Assembly (NCBI GenBank): GCA_030068075.1
Contig: CM057844.1
Span: 17,530,001 to 17,594,000 of the forward strand
Reading direction: 5' to 3'
DNA: 64,000 bases
Origin: Paguma larvata
Lineage: Eukaryota; Chordata; Mammalia; Carnivora; Viverridae
Shown here: one piece after another, positions 45,696 to 57,204 of the stretch
How positions within the stretch are numbered: the first letter of the stretch is position 1
Layout: each line of letters opens with the position of its first letter
Notes under the pieces: model-generated
Database searches by the model: none
The model's input: the letters and a program-made list of their open reading frames with translations, nothing else
Told to the model about the DNA's origin: nothing
Translations under genes and position numbers: made by a program

Positions 45696-45878
45696 TACTG
45701 GTTCTCAAAGTATGGTCCCCAACCCAGGAGCTTAACCACACTTGGAGTTTGTTAGAAATGCAAGCTCTTTGGTTCCATCCCAGACCTTCTCAATCAGTAA
45801 TTCTGGTGGGGCCTAGCATTTGTGTTTTATAAAGCTTGTCAAGTGATTCTGATAGTTCCTCTAGTTTGAGAATCACTG
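45696..45878 (+). mobile_element. MER5A-type hAT DNA transposon
   Basis: About 183 bp following MER5A end to end: CTGGTTCTCAAAGTATGGTC, 'ggagtttgttagaaatgcaa', CCCAGACCTTCTCAATCAGT, ATTCTGGTGGGGCCTAGCAT, TTGTGTTTTATAAAGCTTGT, CAAGTGATTCTGATAGTTCC and the terminal TTTGAGAATCACTG. Terminal repeats are recognisable (CTGGTTCTCAAA / TTTGAGAATCAC). The 8-bp target duplication is lost. Confidence 0.9.
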
Positions 45879-45894
45879 CAATACAGCATGCTAG

Positions 45895-45990
45895 AACTGA
45901 AAGGCATCTTAGGGATCATATGCTCATCTCTTGCTATACAGACGAGGAAACTGAGGTGCCAAAAAGTGACATGACTCGTTAATTTCACCT
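45895..45990. other. Ancient conserved-repeat-like segment
   Basis: GAACTGAAAGGCATCTTAGGGATCATA and ACAGACGAGGAAACTGAGGT form a segment type found in many mammalian loci, reading 'aggaccttagagatcatct ... acagatgaggaaactgaggc' elsewhere. The family name is not certain. It may be a MIR-related SINE. Confidence 0.4.
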
Positions 45991-46029
45991 AACCACCTCC
46001 CTCAAGCAGCTGCCTCCCTCAAGCACAGG

Positions 46030-46370
46030 CATTTTGAGTCCTAAGATTTCAAGCAGGCCAGGGGCTGGGCTCCCTGTCAGCCCCGGGCTCCCGCCTAAAC
46101 CTATTCCTTGGCTCCGAGTGTACCAAGTGCCTCCGTCCAGTCATGCACGGCACGTCCTGCCAGGTTTGCAGGTGTGGTCCATGTACTCAGAGGTGTGCCA
46201 CTGGAAGAGTTAAACAATTACCAACCCTTGCTGGCCTTCCTGCTCTTTAATGCCACATACCTGCCCCATTACCTGCAAAGGTGAGCTCAGACAGAGGCTG
46301 CACTAGAGCACACCTCCCTGGACACCTGCCAGTACAGAGGGGGCTGGGATTGGGCTGCTGGACTGCCACT
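46030..46370. other. GC-richer patch with several CpGs
   Basis: The most GC-rich few hundred bases of the window, with CpG clusters at 46080-46160 (CCCCGGGCTCCCGCC, GGCTCCGAGTG, GCACGGCACGTCC). It is too small and CpG-poor for a standard CpG island. It ends at GTTTATACAATTAACATTTG, where AT-rich DNA resumes. No exon or promoter motif such as a TATA box with initiator is convincing. It could be a regulatory element or simply unassigned DNA. Confidence 0.35.
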
Positions 46371-47049
46371 TTGTTTATACAATTAACATTTGGACAATAA
46401 ATCTGAACCTTCCCAACATACCTAGACCACAGGATCATGGTGAAGGCCACAGGATTCCTGGTATGTTTGAGGTATAACCTTCTGAATCATCTTATGGAAT
46501 GACCAGACCTCACGAGACACATTATGTGAGTTGGTGAACAGGTTGTAAATAAAATAACAAGAAGCAATATTGAACAGAGAAAAAGGTCGCTTATGAAGGA
46601 CAGAGATTTTTAGCTCCATCCTTCCATATACATGGTGGTTGGGGAGAAAGACATGAGAAGGAGGCCCTCTAGAACTTTTCTAAGGCCACTATTACTATGA
46701 ATGGGACTAGAGAACAATGATAGAACTATAAAGCATATAGCCTTATCTGGACTACTGGATACTTTTTAAGTTATTTTTGAGTCCCCAGGTCAATTTACAA
46801 ATATATTTAGAAATTATCAATCATGAGGGATAGGGGAAGGCTTGGGATGGAGAGAAATAAGGAGTGGATTATTCTTGATCCAAAGCTACATGTTATTACA
46901 AGCAAATTAAGAATCTAGGTAACACCACATAGCAATGATCTCTGAATTCACAAGTACCAATTATAGTGTGGAAGTCTGTTTTGAACAGTGCTTCTCAACA
47001 GGGTACAGGAGGGAGCTCATGTTTCTGAACCTCAAAAGCATTTTAAAAG
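46371..47049. other. No feature recognised
   Basis: Unassigned DNA up to the left target duplication of the next SINE. Confidence 0.5.
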
Positions 47050-47252
47050 TGCATATATCCCGGGGCGCATGGGTGGCTCAGTCAGTTAAGTGTCTGACTC
47101 TTGATTTCAGTTCAGGTCATGATCTCACGGTTTGTGGGTTCGAGCCTCTGCAGTGTCAGCACAGAGCCCGCTTGGGATTTTTCTTTTGTTGCCCTGTTCC
47201 CTGCTTGCACTCTCTCTCTCAAAATAAACATTTAAGAACATGCATATATCCC
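47050..47252 (+). mobile_element. SINEC (feliform CAN SINE), sense, with perfect target-site duplications
   Basis: The plus-strand SINE body is 47062-47240: GGGGCGCATGGGTGGCTCAG, TCAGTTAAGTGTCTGACTCT, GGTCATGATCTCACGG, the B-box-like TGGGTTCGAGCCTC, a body with GTCAGCACAGAGCCCGCTTG, a CT-rich segment and AAAATAAACATTTAAG. Flanks TGCATATATCCC (47050-47061 and 47241-47252) are identical over 12 bp. The 177-codon open frame at 46935-47468, the longest in the window, passes straight through this SINE and is incidental. Confidence 0.96.
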
Positions 47253-47553
47253 TTCTCTGCATATAGAATAAACCTCCTGGAGCTTTATTGGGAGCTAAGT
47301 GGGAATGGGGGGTCCACTTTCCAGGGTATTCTCAGATACAATACCACCCTGGTCTCAGCACACCCCCACCAATGCCCCTTCAGCTCCAGCTCCAATAAGG
47401 GTACAAAAAATACCACAATACCAGACTTTGTTTCTGAAAGAGAGGAGCTAAATCTTAATCATCTCTAAATTCTTATACACTAGAGCAGAGGTCTACAATC
47501 TGTGACCCCCTGCTAAGGTTAGCCTACAGACTTGCTTTATATGATGCAGTATA

Positions 47554-47785
47554 TACAATGCTTTTTTTTTTTAATTTTTTAATGTTTATTTTTGAGAGAG
47601 AGACAGAGTGTGAGCAGGGGAGGGACAGAGAGAGAGGGAGACACAGAATCTGAAGCAGGCTCCAGGGTCTGAGCTGTCAGCACAAAGCCCAATGCGGGGC
47701 TCGAACTCCCGAACCGCGAGATCATGACCTGACTCAAAGTTAGCAGCTTAACCGACTGAGCCACCCAGGCACCCCTACAACGCTT
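47554..47785 (-). mobile_element. SINEC (feliform CAN SINE), antisense, with target-site duplications
   Basis: Minus-strand body 47564-47775. On the minus strand: GGGGTGCCTGGGTGGCTCAG, TCGGTTAAGCTGCTAACTTT, GGTCATGATCTCGCGG, TTCGGGAGTTCGAGCCCCGC, 'gctgacagctcagaccctggagcctgcttc' and the CT-rich segment. The tail is AAAAATAAACATTAAAAAATT plus an A-run. Flanks TACAATGCTT and TACAACGCTT differ at one of ten positions. It keeps CpGs (CGCGG, CCCGC), so it is one of the younger copies. Confidence 0.96.
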
Positions 47786-47869
47786 ATTTTTAAAATAAAG
47801 TTTTGAAAAAATAAAATAAAATGAAGTTTTGAATTAGCTACTGAAGCAGATCTTGCTTTTCAAAAATGA

Positions 47870-48370
47870 GTGCAACACTACTTCCTGGCCCACATGCTCT
47901 TCTGGAATGTGATTTTGTTACTACTCCACCAGGAGGCAGAGACTTAAATCTGGTGAGCTTGTAACTACTTTAACCAATATACTATGGCTGAAGTGATATG
48001 CATGACTTCTAAGACTGGGTCATAAAAATCCGTGAAGCTTTCTTCCTATTTGTGGGGATACTGGTGCTCGAAACCCTGAGCCACCATGGAAGAAGCCCCA
48101 CTATCTTGAGGCTGCCATAATGTGCAGAAATCAGGCCACATGGGGAAACCACATGTAGTTGCTCCAACTGGCAGTCTTAGTCTTTAGGTCTTCCCAACTC
48201 AAGAACTAGACATAAAGTAAATAGGCCTTTAGAGATTCCAGCCTCCAGCCTCCCAGTCTCCTCAGTTGAGGCATCAGAGAAGATGGTGGAGCCAAAACGA
48301 AACATCACCACTTTGCCTGTGGGAGCTAGCCCCAAGAGTCCGTGAGAATAATAAAATGGTTGTTTGTAAA
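47870..48370 (+). mobile_element. LTR-type (MaLR/ERVL) fragment, sense, tentative
   Basis: TTTAACCAATATACTATGGC, TGAAGTGATATGCATGACTT, CTAAGACTGGGTCATAAAAA and GCTGCCATAATGTG follow the pattern 'accaatagaatatggcagaagtgatg..tgtgacttccgaggctaggtcataaaa'. The 3' end is not clear. Confidence 0.5.
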
Positions 48371-49224
48371 TGAATAAGTTTTAAGTTAATTCCTTCTGCA
48401 AAAATAGTAACGAAAACAGTTTCTAACATTTATTCACAGAGCTTTCCCATAACATTTCAGTTTCTTGAAAAATTGGAGGATATGACAAACTCCCTGCATA
48501 CCCAATGGCTACTAACCGATGAGAAACAGTCAATGGACATGTACTCTACAGTTTTTCATAGTTGTTGTCCCTGACACTATGAACTAAAGTTTGATGGTAT
48601 GAATTGTTAAAACCAGCCTCTTGTTTTTCCTACACAGCAGAACTGTATGCTTCAAACTGGATAAACAGAAGACAGAGAGGCCTGAATCTCTTATATCAGC
48701 ACCTTCTTGCCTGGTTCCTGTATGTGCTTTAGAGTTTGCAACCCCTGCCCTAGAATATAATAGGCACATAATAAATATTTGTCGAATTTCGAAATCAACC
48801 CATCCTTCTTCTTGTGATTTTATATTTATTTCTGGATTCTGCTGATAAAAGTTTCTTCTCCCATAGGTTTAATGGTGCTTGAAATACCCTTTTATCTCCC
48901 TCCTTTTCTTTCTTTCCTTCCTCCTTCCTTCCCTCCTTCCTTTCTTCCTTCTACACTTTTGCAACTACATCCCTGTCTGTATATCATACCACTGCACACT
49001 GGCTGTTCATTCACCTCCCGTTAGGAATGCAGAGTGATGGAAAAGTTTTGTCCCTTAATAGAAGTACCATTTTTGTTCACAGAGCACCTGCCTCAGAAGA
49101 ATTTAAAATATAGAAACCGACATTCTAACTTGCACTTAGCAACAGACTGAGGGCAGTGGGACAGCAATCTGGACCTCAGCAGGTATTTCAGATGATTTTT
49201 GTGCATAGTGTGGTTTTAGAAATA
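48371..49224. other. No gene; pyrimidine-rich tract inside
   Basis: A CCTT/TTCC-rich tract lies at about 48895-48955. The rest is unassigned. Opposite open frames at 48584-48845 are incidental. Confidence 0.5.
48895..48955. repeat. TTCC/CCTT low-complexity tract
   Basis: Imperfect tetranucleotide pyrimidine repeat (CTTTCTTTCCTTCCTCC and similar). Confidence 0.9.
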
Positions 49225-49444
49225 CATCCAGCCATTTTTCTTTTTTTTTAAGTTTATTTTATTTATTTTTAGAGAGAAAAGCATGCACAAGCAGGGAAGG
49301 GGCAGAGACAGAGGGGGAGAGAATCCCAGATAAGCTCTGTGCTGTCAGTGCGATTCAGGGCTTGATCCCACAAACCATGAGATCATGACCTGAGCCAAAA
49401 TCAAGAGTTGGGCGCTGAACCAGGCATCCCCATCTAGTCATTTT
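49225..49444 (-). mobile_element. SINEC (feliform CAN SINE), antisense, with target-site duplications
   Basis: Minus-strand body 49239-49430: + strand AAGTTTATTTTATTTATTTT, GCAGGGAAGGGGCAGAGACA, AGCTCTGTGCTGTCAGTGCG, ATGAGATCATGACCTGAGCC and the truncated head AACCAGGCATCCC. Flanks CATCCAGCCATTTT and CATCTAGTCATTTT match at 12 of 14. The tRNA-like head has lost a few bases (no GAGCCACC block). Confidence 0.93.
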
Positions 49445-50604
49445 CAAGAGGCTAAAATAGAAAGTAGTTTCTGCCATTAAACCCTGGGATTGCAAAGACA
49501 GATCTGGGGTGACCAGGGTGGCAGGTCCAGGGACACTATTGAAGGTCAGGGAGTATGTGGAAGTTGCACTGGGGACCATGGTGAAAAGGAGGTGGCAGGA
49601 CAATGAGAAGTTAGGGTCAGGACCTCCAACAGCACAGAGACAAGGAGATCAGTTGAGCAAAGCAGGCTTAGGCAGGAGTCCTTGTCACTGGGTTTATGAA
49701 CCTGGACAAGGAGAAGATTTCACCTTGTTTGTACTAATCTCTGAATGAAATCATTTAATTCTATGTATAGGCAACAAACCAAAGTAGCATTAGCAGGACC
49801 CATGACTCTATACTAAAAAAAAATCACAGATGTTTTTATATTGTAGAGATACAGTGCCATTTTCACTCATGACTATTTCAAAATGACGATAGTTTTTAGG
49901 TCCCTTGCTAGACCTTACTATTTAAGAAACTATTACATAAACACATCTATTACTATATTGCAAATTAAGTTTTTTGATATACAGTTTCTTTGTAATACAA
50001 ATACTATATTTTATGGATTTGAAACATTACTCAGAAAAAAGTCCACAGGCTTAACCAGACTGTCAAAGATCCATGTACCTGAAGCCTTGGATTAAAGAAA
50101 CAGGCAAACTATGGAGACGCCAGTCTGGTCTTTCCAAGTATGCCAGAAAGATCCAGGCTGACATCTTCCACCTGTGCCTCTCCCAGAGACAGAAGGAAGC
50201 TAAGAAAGGTGACAGGGATAGAAGGACTCTCCAGGTGCACTGACCATCCAAGCCATTCCTCCTGGGTGCCTGTTGGTATGGACTGCAGCTTGTACCCTGT
50301 GGCCAGCAGTCTGTCAGACAGAAACTATGGTGTAGGCCTAGATTAGAACATGCAAGGCTGAGGGTCCAACTTCTGAAGACCAGACCAATTGTCCAGGCTC
50401 ACACCTGCATATCTCCAGGCCTACCTTTAGCCAGCCATCCTTCTCAGGCAGCATCCTTCATAAGCAGATTAAGCATCCTTCTTAAGCACCACATTTCCAC
50501 AGGCTGGAATGACACAGTCACACTTGATGACAAGCAAAAGATGAATTCCTTCACAGAGATCTTCAGAAAGGCATACAAACCTCATATTAAAAACAACAAT
50601 CCTT
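49445..50604. other. No feature recognised
   Basis: Unassigned DNA. The 79- and 82-codon frames near 49355-49748 overlap in opposite strands and partly run into the SINE. Confidence 0.5.
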
Positions 50605-50745
50605 CATTCTAAGCTGATGCGCCAGCACTATGTGAGGCCATTTACTCACCTTCACAAAAACCTAGGAGTTGGTTTTTTTTTCCAAGATCCATGTTAATAT
50701 CTCTACTTTCCTGATGAAGAAAAAGAGGCTTGGAATCTTGCCATG
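50605..50745 (-). mobile_element. MIR SINE fragment, antisense
   Basis: GCGCCAGCACTATGTGAGGC, TTACTCACCTTCACAAAAACC and the core TTTCCTGATGAAGAAAAAGA with GGCTTGGAATCTTGCC follow antisense MIR order. Confidence 0.6.
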
Positions 50746-50769
50746 TTCCAGAGGTACATCTTGCCACGT

Positions 50770-50960
50770 ATAGACCATGGACTATGCATTGTATTCATAT
50801 TTCCTCATGTAATCTTTATACGACCTTCTATTATTATGGCTGTTTTGTAGAAATCAAGGACTGAAGAATGTGACCAAGGTCCTACAAAAGAACTAGATAT
50901 TTCCTTGGAAGATTTGGATCTAGGCTTCTGACAGAAAGTTCATGTTCTCTTCCTTATATC
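50770..50960 (-). mobile_element. MIR SINE fragment, antisense, second of a pair
   Basis: GACTATGCATTGTATTCATA, TTTCCTCATGTAATCTTTAT with ACGACCTTC, TGTTTTGTAGAAATCAAGGA, CTGAAGAATGTGACCAAGGT and a 'ctagatatttcc...gatttggatctagg' tail follow the antisense MIR. It lies head to tail with the previous MIR. Confidence 0.6.
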
Positions 50961-52904
50961 GGGACTTCTGGTCCTCACTATACCATTTATATTAATGCAC
51001 CTCTAGACATACGTATTCTCCACTTGTTGGGATTATGGAAACTTCCAGGGGAAGAGAGTGGGACGTTTCCACATCTCAAAAGTGTGGAACCATTGGGGCT
51101 GTTTCTTCAGGCCAGAATCTTGCAGACCTCCCCCTACTGTCCCTCATGTCTTCTGTGACTTGAGTCAGCAGTGGAGCAAAAGCCACAAAGAGAGTCCCAG
51201 GAGGTGTGGTGTGACCAGGAATAAACACAGGCAGGGAACATTTGAACCAAAACGCACTGAAACCTGACAGCCAGGACATGCCCGGACACGCCAGCTCATG
51301 GCTCGTAAAGGTTGCAGTTCTTATTGTGAACATTCGCAGTCACTTGGTTAAAACAATACTGCTAATAATACCACCTGCTGACACTACTGGGGTTCTCTGA
51401 TATTTGGGGGTACACATGATGTAAGCTTTACTGCAGGGAAAGGACTATGAAACCACAGGCAAATGGACATTTTTTGGACCTTCCAGGGGGTAGATGCAGG
51501 GTAGGGTTAAGGGGTGGAATTTCCCTGGCTCATTCCATGACGCCAAGACCAAGGTTAGAAATGAACTGAACCACCTTGTAAAAAGCATTATATATAAAGT
51601 CATCTGTTTACCTCAGCCGCTGTTGTCACAAGCCCCATGTTCCTATCAAGGGTTGAAAGCAAACACTGTAAGCGGCTAAAAGAACAACATCGTTTCTGAT
51701 TCTCTCCTAAGACCTGATTCAGTTACAAAATGGGCTTATGAACTTAAAATTATGGGAAAGGAGGAGGGAAAGGAAAGACAAGAACCCTTTTATTTAGCAT
51801 CTTATTCACAATGAAAATTGGCACAGAAGCCAACCACATACATTAACATAGCTTGGGCAAGTTTAAAGCTTATGAATACATTTCTGTGGAAAAATGTGAA
51901 TATGGAAAATCCCCTCTTATTTTGCCCTTTCCAAAAAAGCAAGGAGTTCTGGGCTCCATGTGTATATGTAACCTCACTTAGAAACTGGGAAAAGCCCAGT
52001 GGGACTAAACTGGGGGAGTCTTGGTTTGAAGGGAGCTGAGGGTCTGCTACCTGGGAACCAAGAGGAAGAGAGCTTACGATTCATTCACGAGTAAGGTTTC
52101 ATCATAAATCACAGAGGGGAAACCCAAGTAGAGTAGGCTGAGGTTTTCAGCATCTCTCTGGTAATACATTTATCTGTTGTAGAAGATTCACTATTATTAG
52201 AAGAGGAAGACAGAGCTCTTTTCGATCATGCTCAAAATACACCAATTAAAAGGAGAGTTACAGTTAAAGAACTATACAGAGCAATATCCAGGAGTCTGAG
52301 ATGATCTTGTCATTGAGTCTTTCTTCATACAGTTTTTCCTCAAGGACCCTTTAAGTATTTAGAAACACAAAGTAACTCATCCTCTTAAAGACTGCCTTGA
52401 GGGTAGAAGCTTCTGTTGCTATTTCTATTTGTTTTAGTTATTTTGCAGGTACTAGTAGGTGTTTTGCCTAACAGCTTCCCTAGAGAATAAAGGATGTAAC
52501 TATTCATTCACAGACAGGGGAAAACAGTTTAGAGATAAACAGACTAAAGAAACTGTCCATGACTGCAGAGCACGATCTTTCAGTCTGTCTGCCATCCCTC
52601 CATCCATCCAACAAATATTCACTGACAGCCAGAAGGGCATTCCCCTATGCAACTGCAAAGGTCTGTAGAAGCCCTGGGGAAATACTCATAATTCCCGAAA
52701 CTCATCTTTGCTGCTTAGCCTGAGAGCTAGAGCAGTGTTGGTGCTGGTGGAGAAGATAGCATGTAAAGGATGTGAAGTGGGAAAGAGATAATTTATGAAC
52801 CAAGTGGAATTCTGAGTTAAATATATAAGCAATTGCTTTACTAGAAATGGTGATATAAGGAAATCTAATGATTAGAAAACAACAATCAACACATTCTAGG
52901 AAGT
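50961..52904. other. No gene; ~1.9 kb unassigned
   Basis: Opposite frames at 51058-51333 (69 and 85 codons) have no domain. A small L2-like end may lie at about 52590-52650 (CCATCCAACAAATATTCACTG). No coding signature. Confidence 0.5.
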
Positions 52905-53350
52905 ATTCAGCAAGTATTTTTTATTGAGTACCTACTACGCACGCAGCAAACTCTGTATTAGGCCCTGGGAACACCAACAAGCTCTTAGTTAGTTCACAGC
53001 ACTCCCAGTGTAACTGTGAAGGCAGACAGGAAACAATGTACCCACCATGTGCTAAGTGCTACAGGCTCTGTGAGAGCTGAGGACAGAGCACATGACTGGT
53101 CTATATAGGCTCAGAGAAAAAGCAGCACGTACAAAAGTCTTGCTGTGGGAACCAGCTTCTGAGAAAATGTCTGAAGGCCAGTGTGAGTGGCATGGCTAGG
53201 CGTTTGTAGGCTATGCTGAAGGCAATGTAAAGTCATTTCAGGTTTAAAACAGGGAAGATACTATAATGTTCGCTTTTTAAACTATGTTTCCAGCTTCTGG
53301 AAATAGAATGGCTGGTAGTGGCAAGTGGTAGAAGTAGAAAGACCACTAAG
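52905..53350 (-). mobile_element. L2 LINE 3' fragment, antisense
   Basis: Antisense L2: 'agcaagtattttttattgagtacctactacgc', GTATTAGGCCCTGGGAACAC, CAGACAGGAAACAATGTACC, TGTGCTAAGTGCTACAGGCT, GTGGGAACCAGCTTCTGAGA and GGCCAGTGTGAGTGGCATGG, then 'ttcaggtttaaaacaggg'. In order over about 445 bp. Confidence 0.8.
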
Positions 53351-54422
53351 GCAGAAATTCAGGCAAGATAACAGTAGCAGAATTTCCTCCTCAGGTGGAG
53401 ATGGAAAACATGAAAGATGGACTTAAAAGCTATACAGAGGAAAAAGCACTGCAGGAGAGGAAATCAAAACCTCTCCTTGGAAAGCAAATGAATGAGAAAG
53501 GAAGGAAATGCCTCTACCGTGAGTGGTTAATGGAGACATGGTGGGTATTGCTGGGGTTAAGGTGGGAATGGAGCAAAAGGCACTCCAAAATTGACAGGTT
53601 CATGCCAGCAGATAGGTGGCTGTGGGTAGACTATTCTCCTCACCCAGCTTAGCTATAGGGAGAGAAGAGTTGAATTGAACTTGCTTCCAAAGTATGAGAT
53701 ACATTTCTACTTACTCTCCTCTTTCCTATAGGCTAGATTTTTCCATTCTGTGACATTCCTAGGCCTAAAATCCAAAAACTTGAAGAAGGAAATGGCATGT
53801 TTTTAGTATTTGATACTAGAGTTTCTCAAATACATTTAAAATAAAATTCAGCCATCAATAGTAATCAATATTAAATATTAAATTTCAAAAATAATATTAA
53901 AACTATGTTGAACCTAATTTTTAGATAAGGTTATAAGAGAATGGTGGCCTGAAATCATAGTGCTATTCCCTTTAGCCCAAACCATATGTACCTTACCTGT
54001 TCAGAGATTACAAACTTTCCCTTGAACGCACTTGGGAATATGTGACAGCTACCCCTATCCACACTTGAGGTACCACTCTGCCTGCAAGTCACTTATCATT
54101 GCAGTTATAACTGCAAATCAACAATTACCTTGGACTTTTTGTTAATGAGCTTTATAAATTACTAATCAGAGTCCTTTAAATGATTAGCAAATCAGGCCTG
54201 GATATCATATGAATTTGTCACAACTTTACTCAACTGAGTATATAAACTTGGCAAGTGATTTTTTTAAAGTAGAGCAAGTGTCATTTTGTCAATCTGTTAT
54301 TCAAAGGCTAACTTTTAAGATCATCTCTAATAGGAAAATGGACCAAGAACTTTAAAAGTAAATAATGATAGTGATATTTTTATAGATCTCGTGAATACTT
54401 CCAAATATCCTAAGTTGCTTTT
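53351..54422. other. No feature recognised
   Basis: About 1.1 kb unassigned. An 85-codon frame (53395-53652) has no domain. The right half is strongly AT-rich. Confidence 0.5.
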
Positions 54423-54470
54423 GTATGTGCGTGCGTGCGTGCGTGCGTGTGTGTGTGTGTGTGTGTGTGG
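54423..54470. repeat. GTGC then GT repeat, alternating purine-pyrimidine
   Basis: (GTGC)5 followed by (GT)12, giving about 46 nt of strictly alternating purine-pyrimidine sequence. This is the classical sequence type that can adopt Z-DNA under negative supercoiling. Microsatellite length variation is likely. Confidence 0.95.
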
Positions 54471-56059
54471 AGGGGGGAGTTATGGAATGAAGGTAGGTAT
54501 GCAGAGAATAGAAGGTGGTTCTTGTTATTTTTCAAAACCAGTTCATCTTTTCTAATGAGTCATACCCCTGTGTCAAAGCCAAGTTCTTCCACATCCCCAC
54601 TGGCCTCAGCTTTGGGAATCCTGGGTGTGACTCATGGGTCGTGATCCTGAAGACAGAGCCCTATATTTCCCAAAAAACAATTGTAGGCCCCTTCGCCTGT
54701 GATGCAATAACACAACTCTATATAAATCAGTAGGAGCTTTTATGGGTTGACTAATATGTTAACACCCTGTGATCCAGAAATGGAGTTGCCTAAACTTTTT
54801 TAGGCTGGGTCATATAAATTATGTCTCAGGTAGTGTTCTTGAGTTTTCAGTATCTTCCGAGATGATGTGGCAGATGAGGACAACAAATGGATGATTAATA
54901 TGGATGACTTTGTGTAACCCTTAACCATTTTTTGTTAGAGGGGTATCAATCCCTTTGCATTTACGTTGGCTCTTAACTTTATGCCATCATTCTTAGAACA
55001 GCAGGAACTGCCCTTAGTCCCCAGTATAGGAACTAGAAATCATAATATTTGACCTTCATGATTTGTAAACCCAATACTATTCAGCCCTATTTGAAAAACT
55101 GAATGAATTCAATTCTTAATTACTTTTTCCCCCAACACTTAAATTTAGCTTTGTAAAATTTGTCATCCAAAGAGTCTAGAGTCTGCGAGAACCACTTTTT
55201 GCCATCTTAGTAAGTTCCACCAGAAGTCAACTAATAACATTCAGAAGACAGATGAGATAATATCATGTGTGAGAAAAATAGAAACAAATCTTTTTTTAAA
55301 AAATCAAGTTATTTTTAATTCAATGTATCTGTCATTAAACGATAGGGTTTTGAAATCAACCTGGGATGGCAAATGTCTGTTTTACTATAACCAGTTAGTT
55401 GCTGCTTGGAGCACTGGATTGAAAAAGATACTGGTTAAGGAAAAATGATCACATTAATTTTAATATCTACCATGGGCTCATAATTGGGAAATAGTAGTTT
55501 TAGTGCCATCTCTTTACCATCCACACCCTACTGCCTAAGCCAGAATATTAAAAATTATTTTACTATAAATAAGATGAAATACAATACTAAGAAAACACAT
55601 TATCTAATATAGTCCTATTACCGTAAGTACTCTGCATCTTTCCTCACTCAAGAAAGCCTATTATCAAATATCAGAGAGGCTGATCAGTGAAGAACATCTT
55701 GACACCAGAGATGTCTCTCTCATCCTCTCCCATGGCTTCCACATTCAACATATTCCAATGACTATCTAATGTTTATTCTTCAGACCAAAAATCTTCCCTG
55801 AGTTCTGGATTCTATTTTCTATCATTCATTAGACATCTTCATCTCAAGCATGGAAAACTTAAAAAAATAATAATAACTTTTTACTCTAAGAAGATTCCTC
55901 TTTACACATTTTGTATTCCATTAATGGCATCATTATGAATCCAGACTAGACCCTTAAAGTCATTCTTTTTCTTTCAACCACTCCATACAATCAGCTACCA
56001 AATCCATGCAATTTTAAAGTTGATTATTATCTATACTTTACACCTAACATCTTTATTTA
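54471..56059. other. No gene; AT-rich unassigned DNA
   Basis: A segment at about 54737-54860 (TTTATGGGTTGACTAATATG, CTGTGATCCAGAAATGG) faintly resembles the 5' end of a MaLR LTR. The remainder is AT-rich without recognised repeats. Confidence 0.45.
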
Positions 56060-56530
56060 TGTATTGTTTTTCTAGCTGCAACAAAATATATTACCAAAAA
56101 ATTTATTATCTCATGGTTTACTTGGGAAGAAGTTTGGGTTAGCCACGTCCTTTCATCAGAGTCTCATTGGTTATGTTCTCATCTGAAGGCTCTGGGGAAA
56201 TATCTGCCTCCAAGCTCTTTCAGGCTGTTGACAGAATCCAGTTTCCTACAGTTGTAGAACTGAGATCCCATTTCCCTGCTGGTAGTCAAGCTGGAAGCTG
56301 CTTTCAGCTCTTGAAGGCTCACATTCCAAGCCCTATGCCCCTTCCATATTGAAAGCCAGCGACGGGAATCTCCCTCATATCAAATTCCTCTCACAGTTTG
56401 AATCTCTCTCACCAGAAAGATCCTAGCCCCTTTGTAGGTCAGGCTCACTCAAGATAATCTCTTTTTCTTAAAGTCAACAATTTAAGACCTTAAGTATGTC
56501 TGCAAAATCTCTTCACAGCAGCACTAAGAC
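56060..56530 (-). mobile_element. MaLR LTR (MST/MLT1-like), antisense
   Basis: AGCTGCAACAAAATATATTACC, AAAAATTTATTATCTCATGG, 'ctgaaggctctggggaaatatctgcctccaagctc', TTCCAAGCCCTATGCCCCTT, CATATTGAAAGCCAGCGACG, and 'gataatctctttttcttaaagtcaac' with CTGCAAAATCTCTT follow the antisense MST-type consensus (e.g. 'ccttcctccatcttcaaagccagcaatgg'). Nearly full length and solitary. Confidence 0.75.
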
Positions 56531-57204
56531 AAATGCGTGATAGAATACTGGGAGAAGTTTCTGTATACCAGGGAATTTGTTGGAGAGATTTTGAGAGGAG
56601 TTTCTGCCTTCTAATTTTCCATGGTCCGTTGCTTTAGTTGAGGCCCTAAAAATCTCTGCATAGAACAATTAAAATAACCATCTGACTCTGTCTTCAAGCA
56701 GATTCTCCCAAAAGCAGAACTTGACATAATGACGCAAGTTTGGGCAGTCTATCTACAAGGTTAGCCAAGGAAACACGTGTTGAGAAGTAAGGAAGTGAAA
56801 CAGAAAAGGAAAAACGAATACAAAGTATTTTAGCAACGAGGGCTCATCACTGCTGGGGAGGGGGAAGAAGCTGGGGTATTTATCTTCCAATTCTCATCAT
56901 TATTGCTTGAGAGTCGCTCCTACTTGCTCCATAAAGGTTCTCTGAAATTTTTTCTTCCTGTATAACTAAATAAAACACTGATTTGATCCCATCACCTCTC
57001 TTTTTAGAAACACCTGTCTGTCATACAGTCAACACACTGTATTTATCGAGCATCTACAACATGCAATGGATGATTGTCATGTCATTGTGGACTCAACAGC
57101 CACATATGGAGCTTATAATTGGACTGACCAAAAAAACAAACCACAAATTCTTTAGGAAAGCTCATATGTCCTTGCAAATCTAACATGAACCTATTTGGCA
57201 GCGT
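56531..57204. other. No feature recognised
   Basis: Unassigned DNA with a 66-codon incidental open frame. Confidence 0.5.

Noticed and set aside
46935..47468. 177-codon open frame, the longest in the window
   Set aside because: It runs through a complete sense SINEC (47062-47240) between its target duplications; the protein would be SINE-derived and has no domain.
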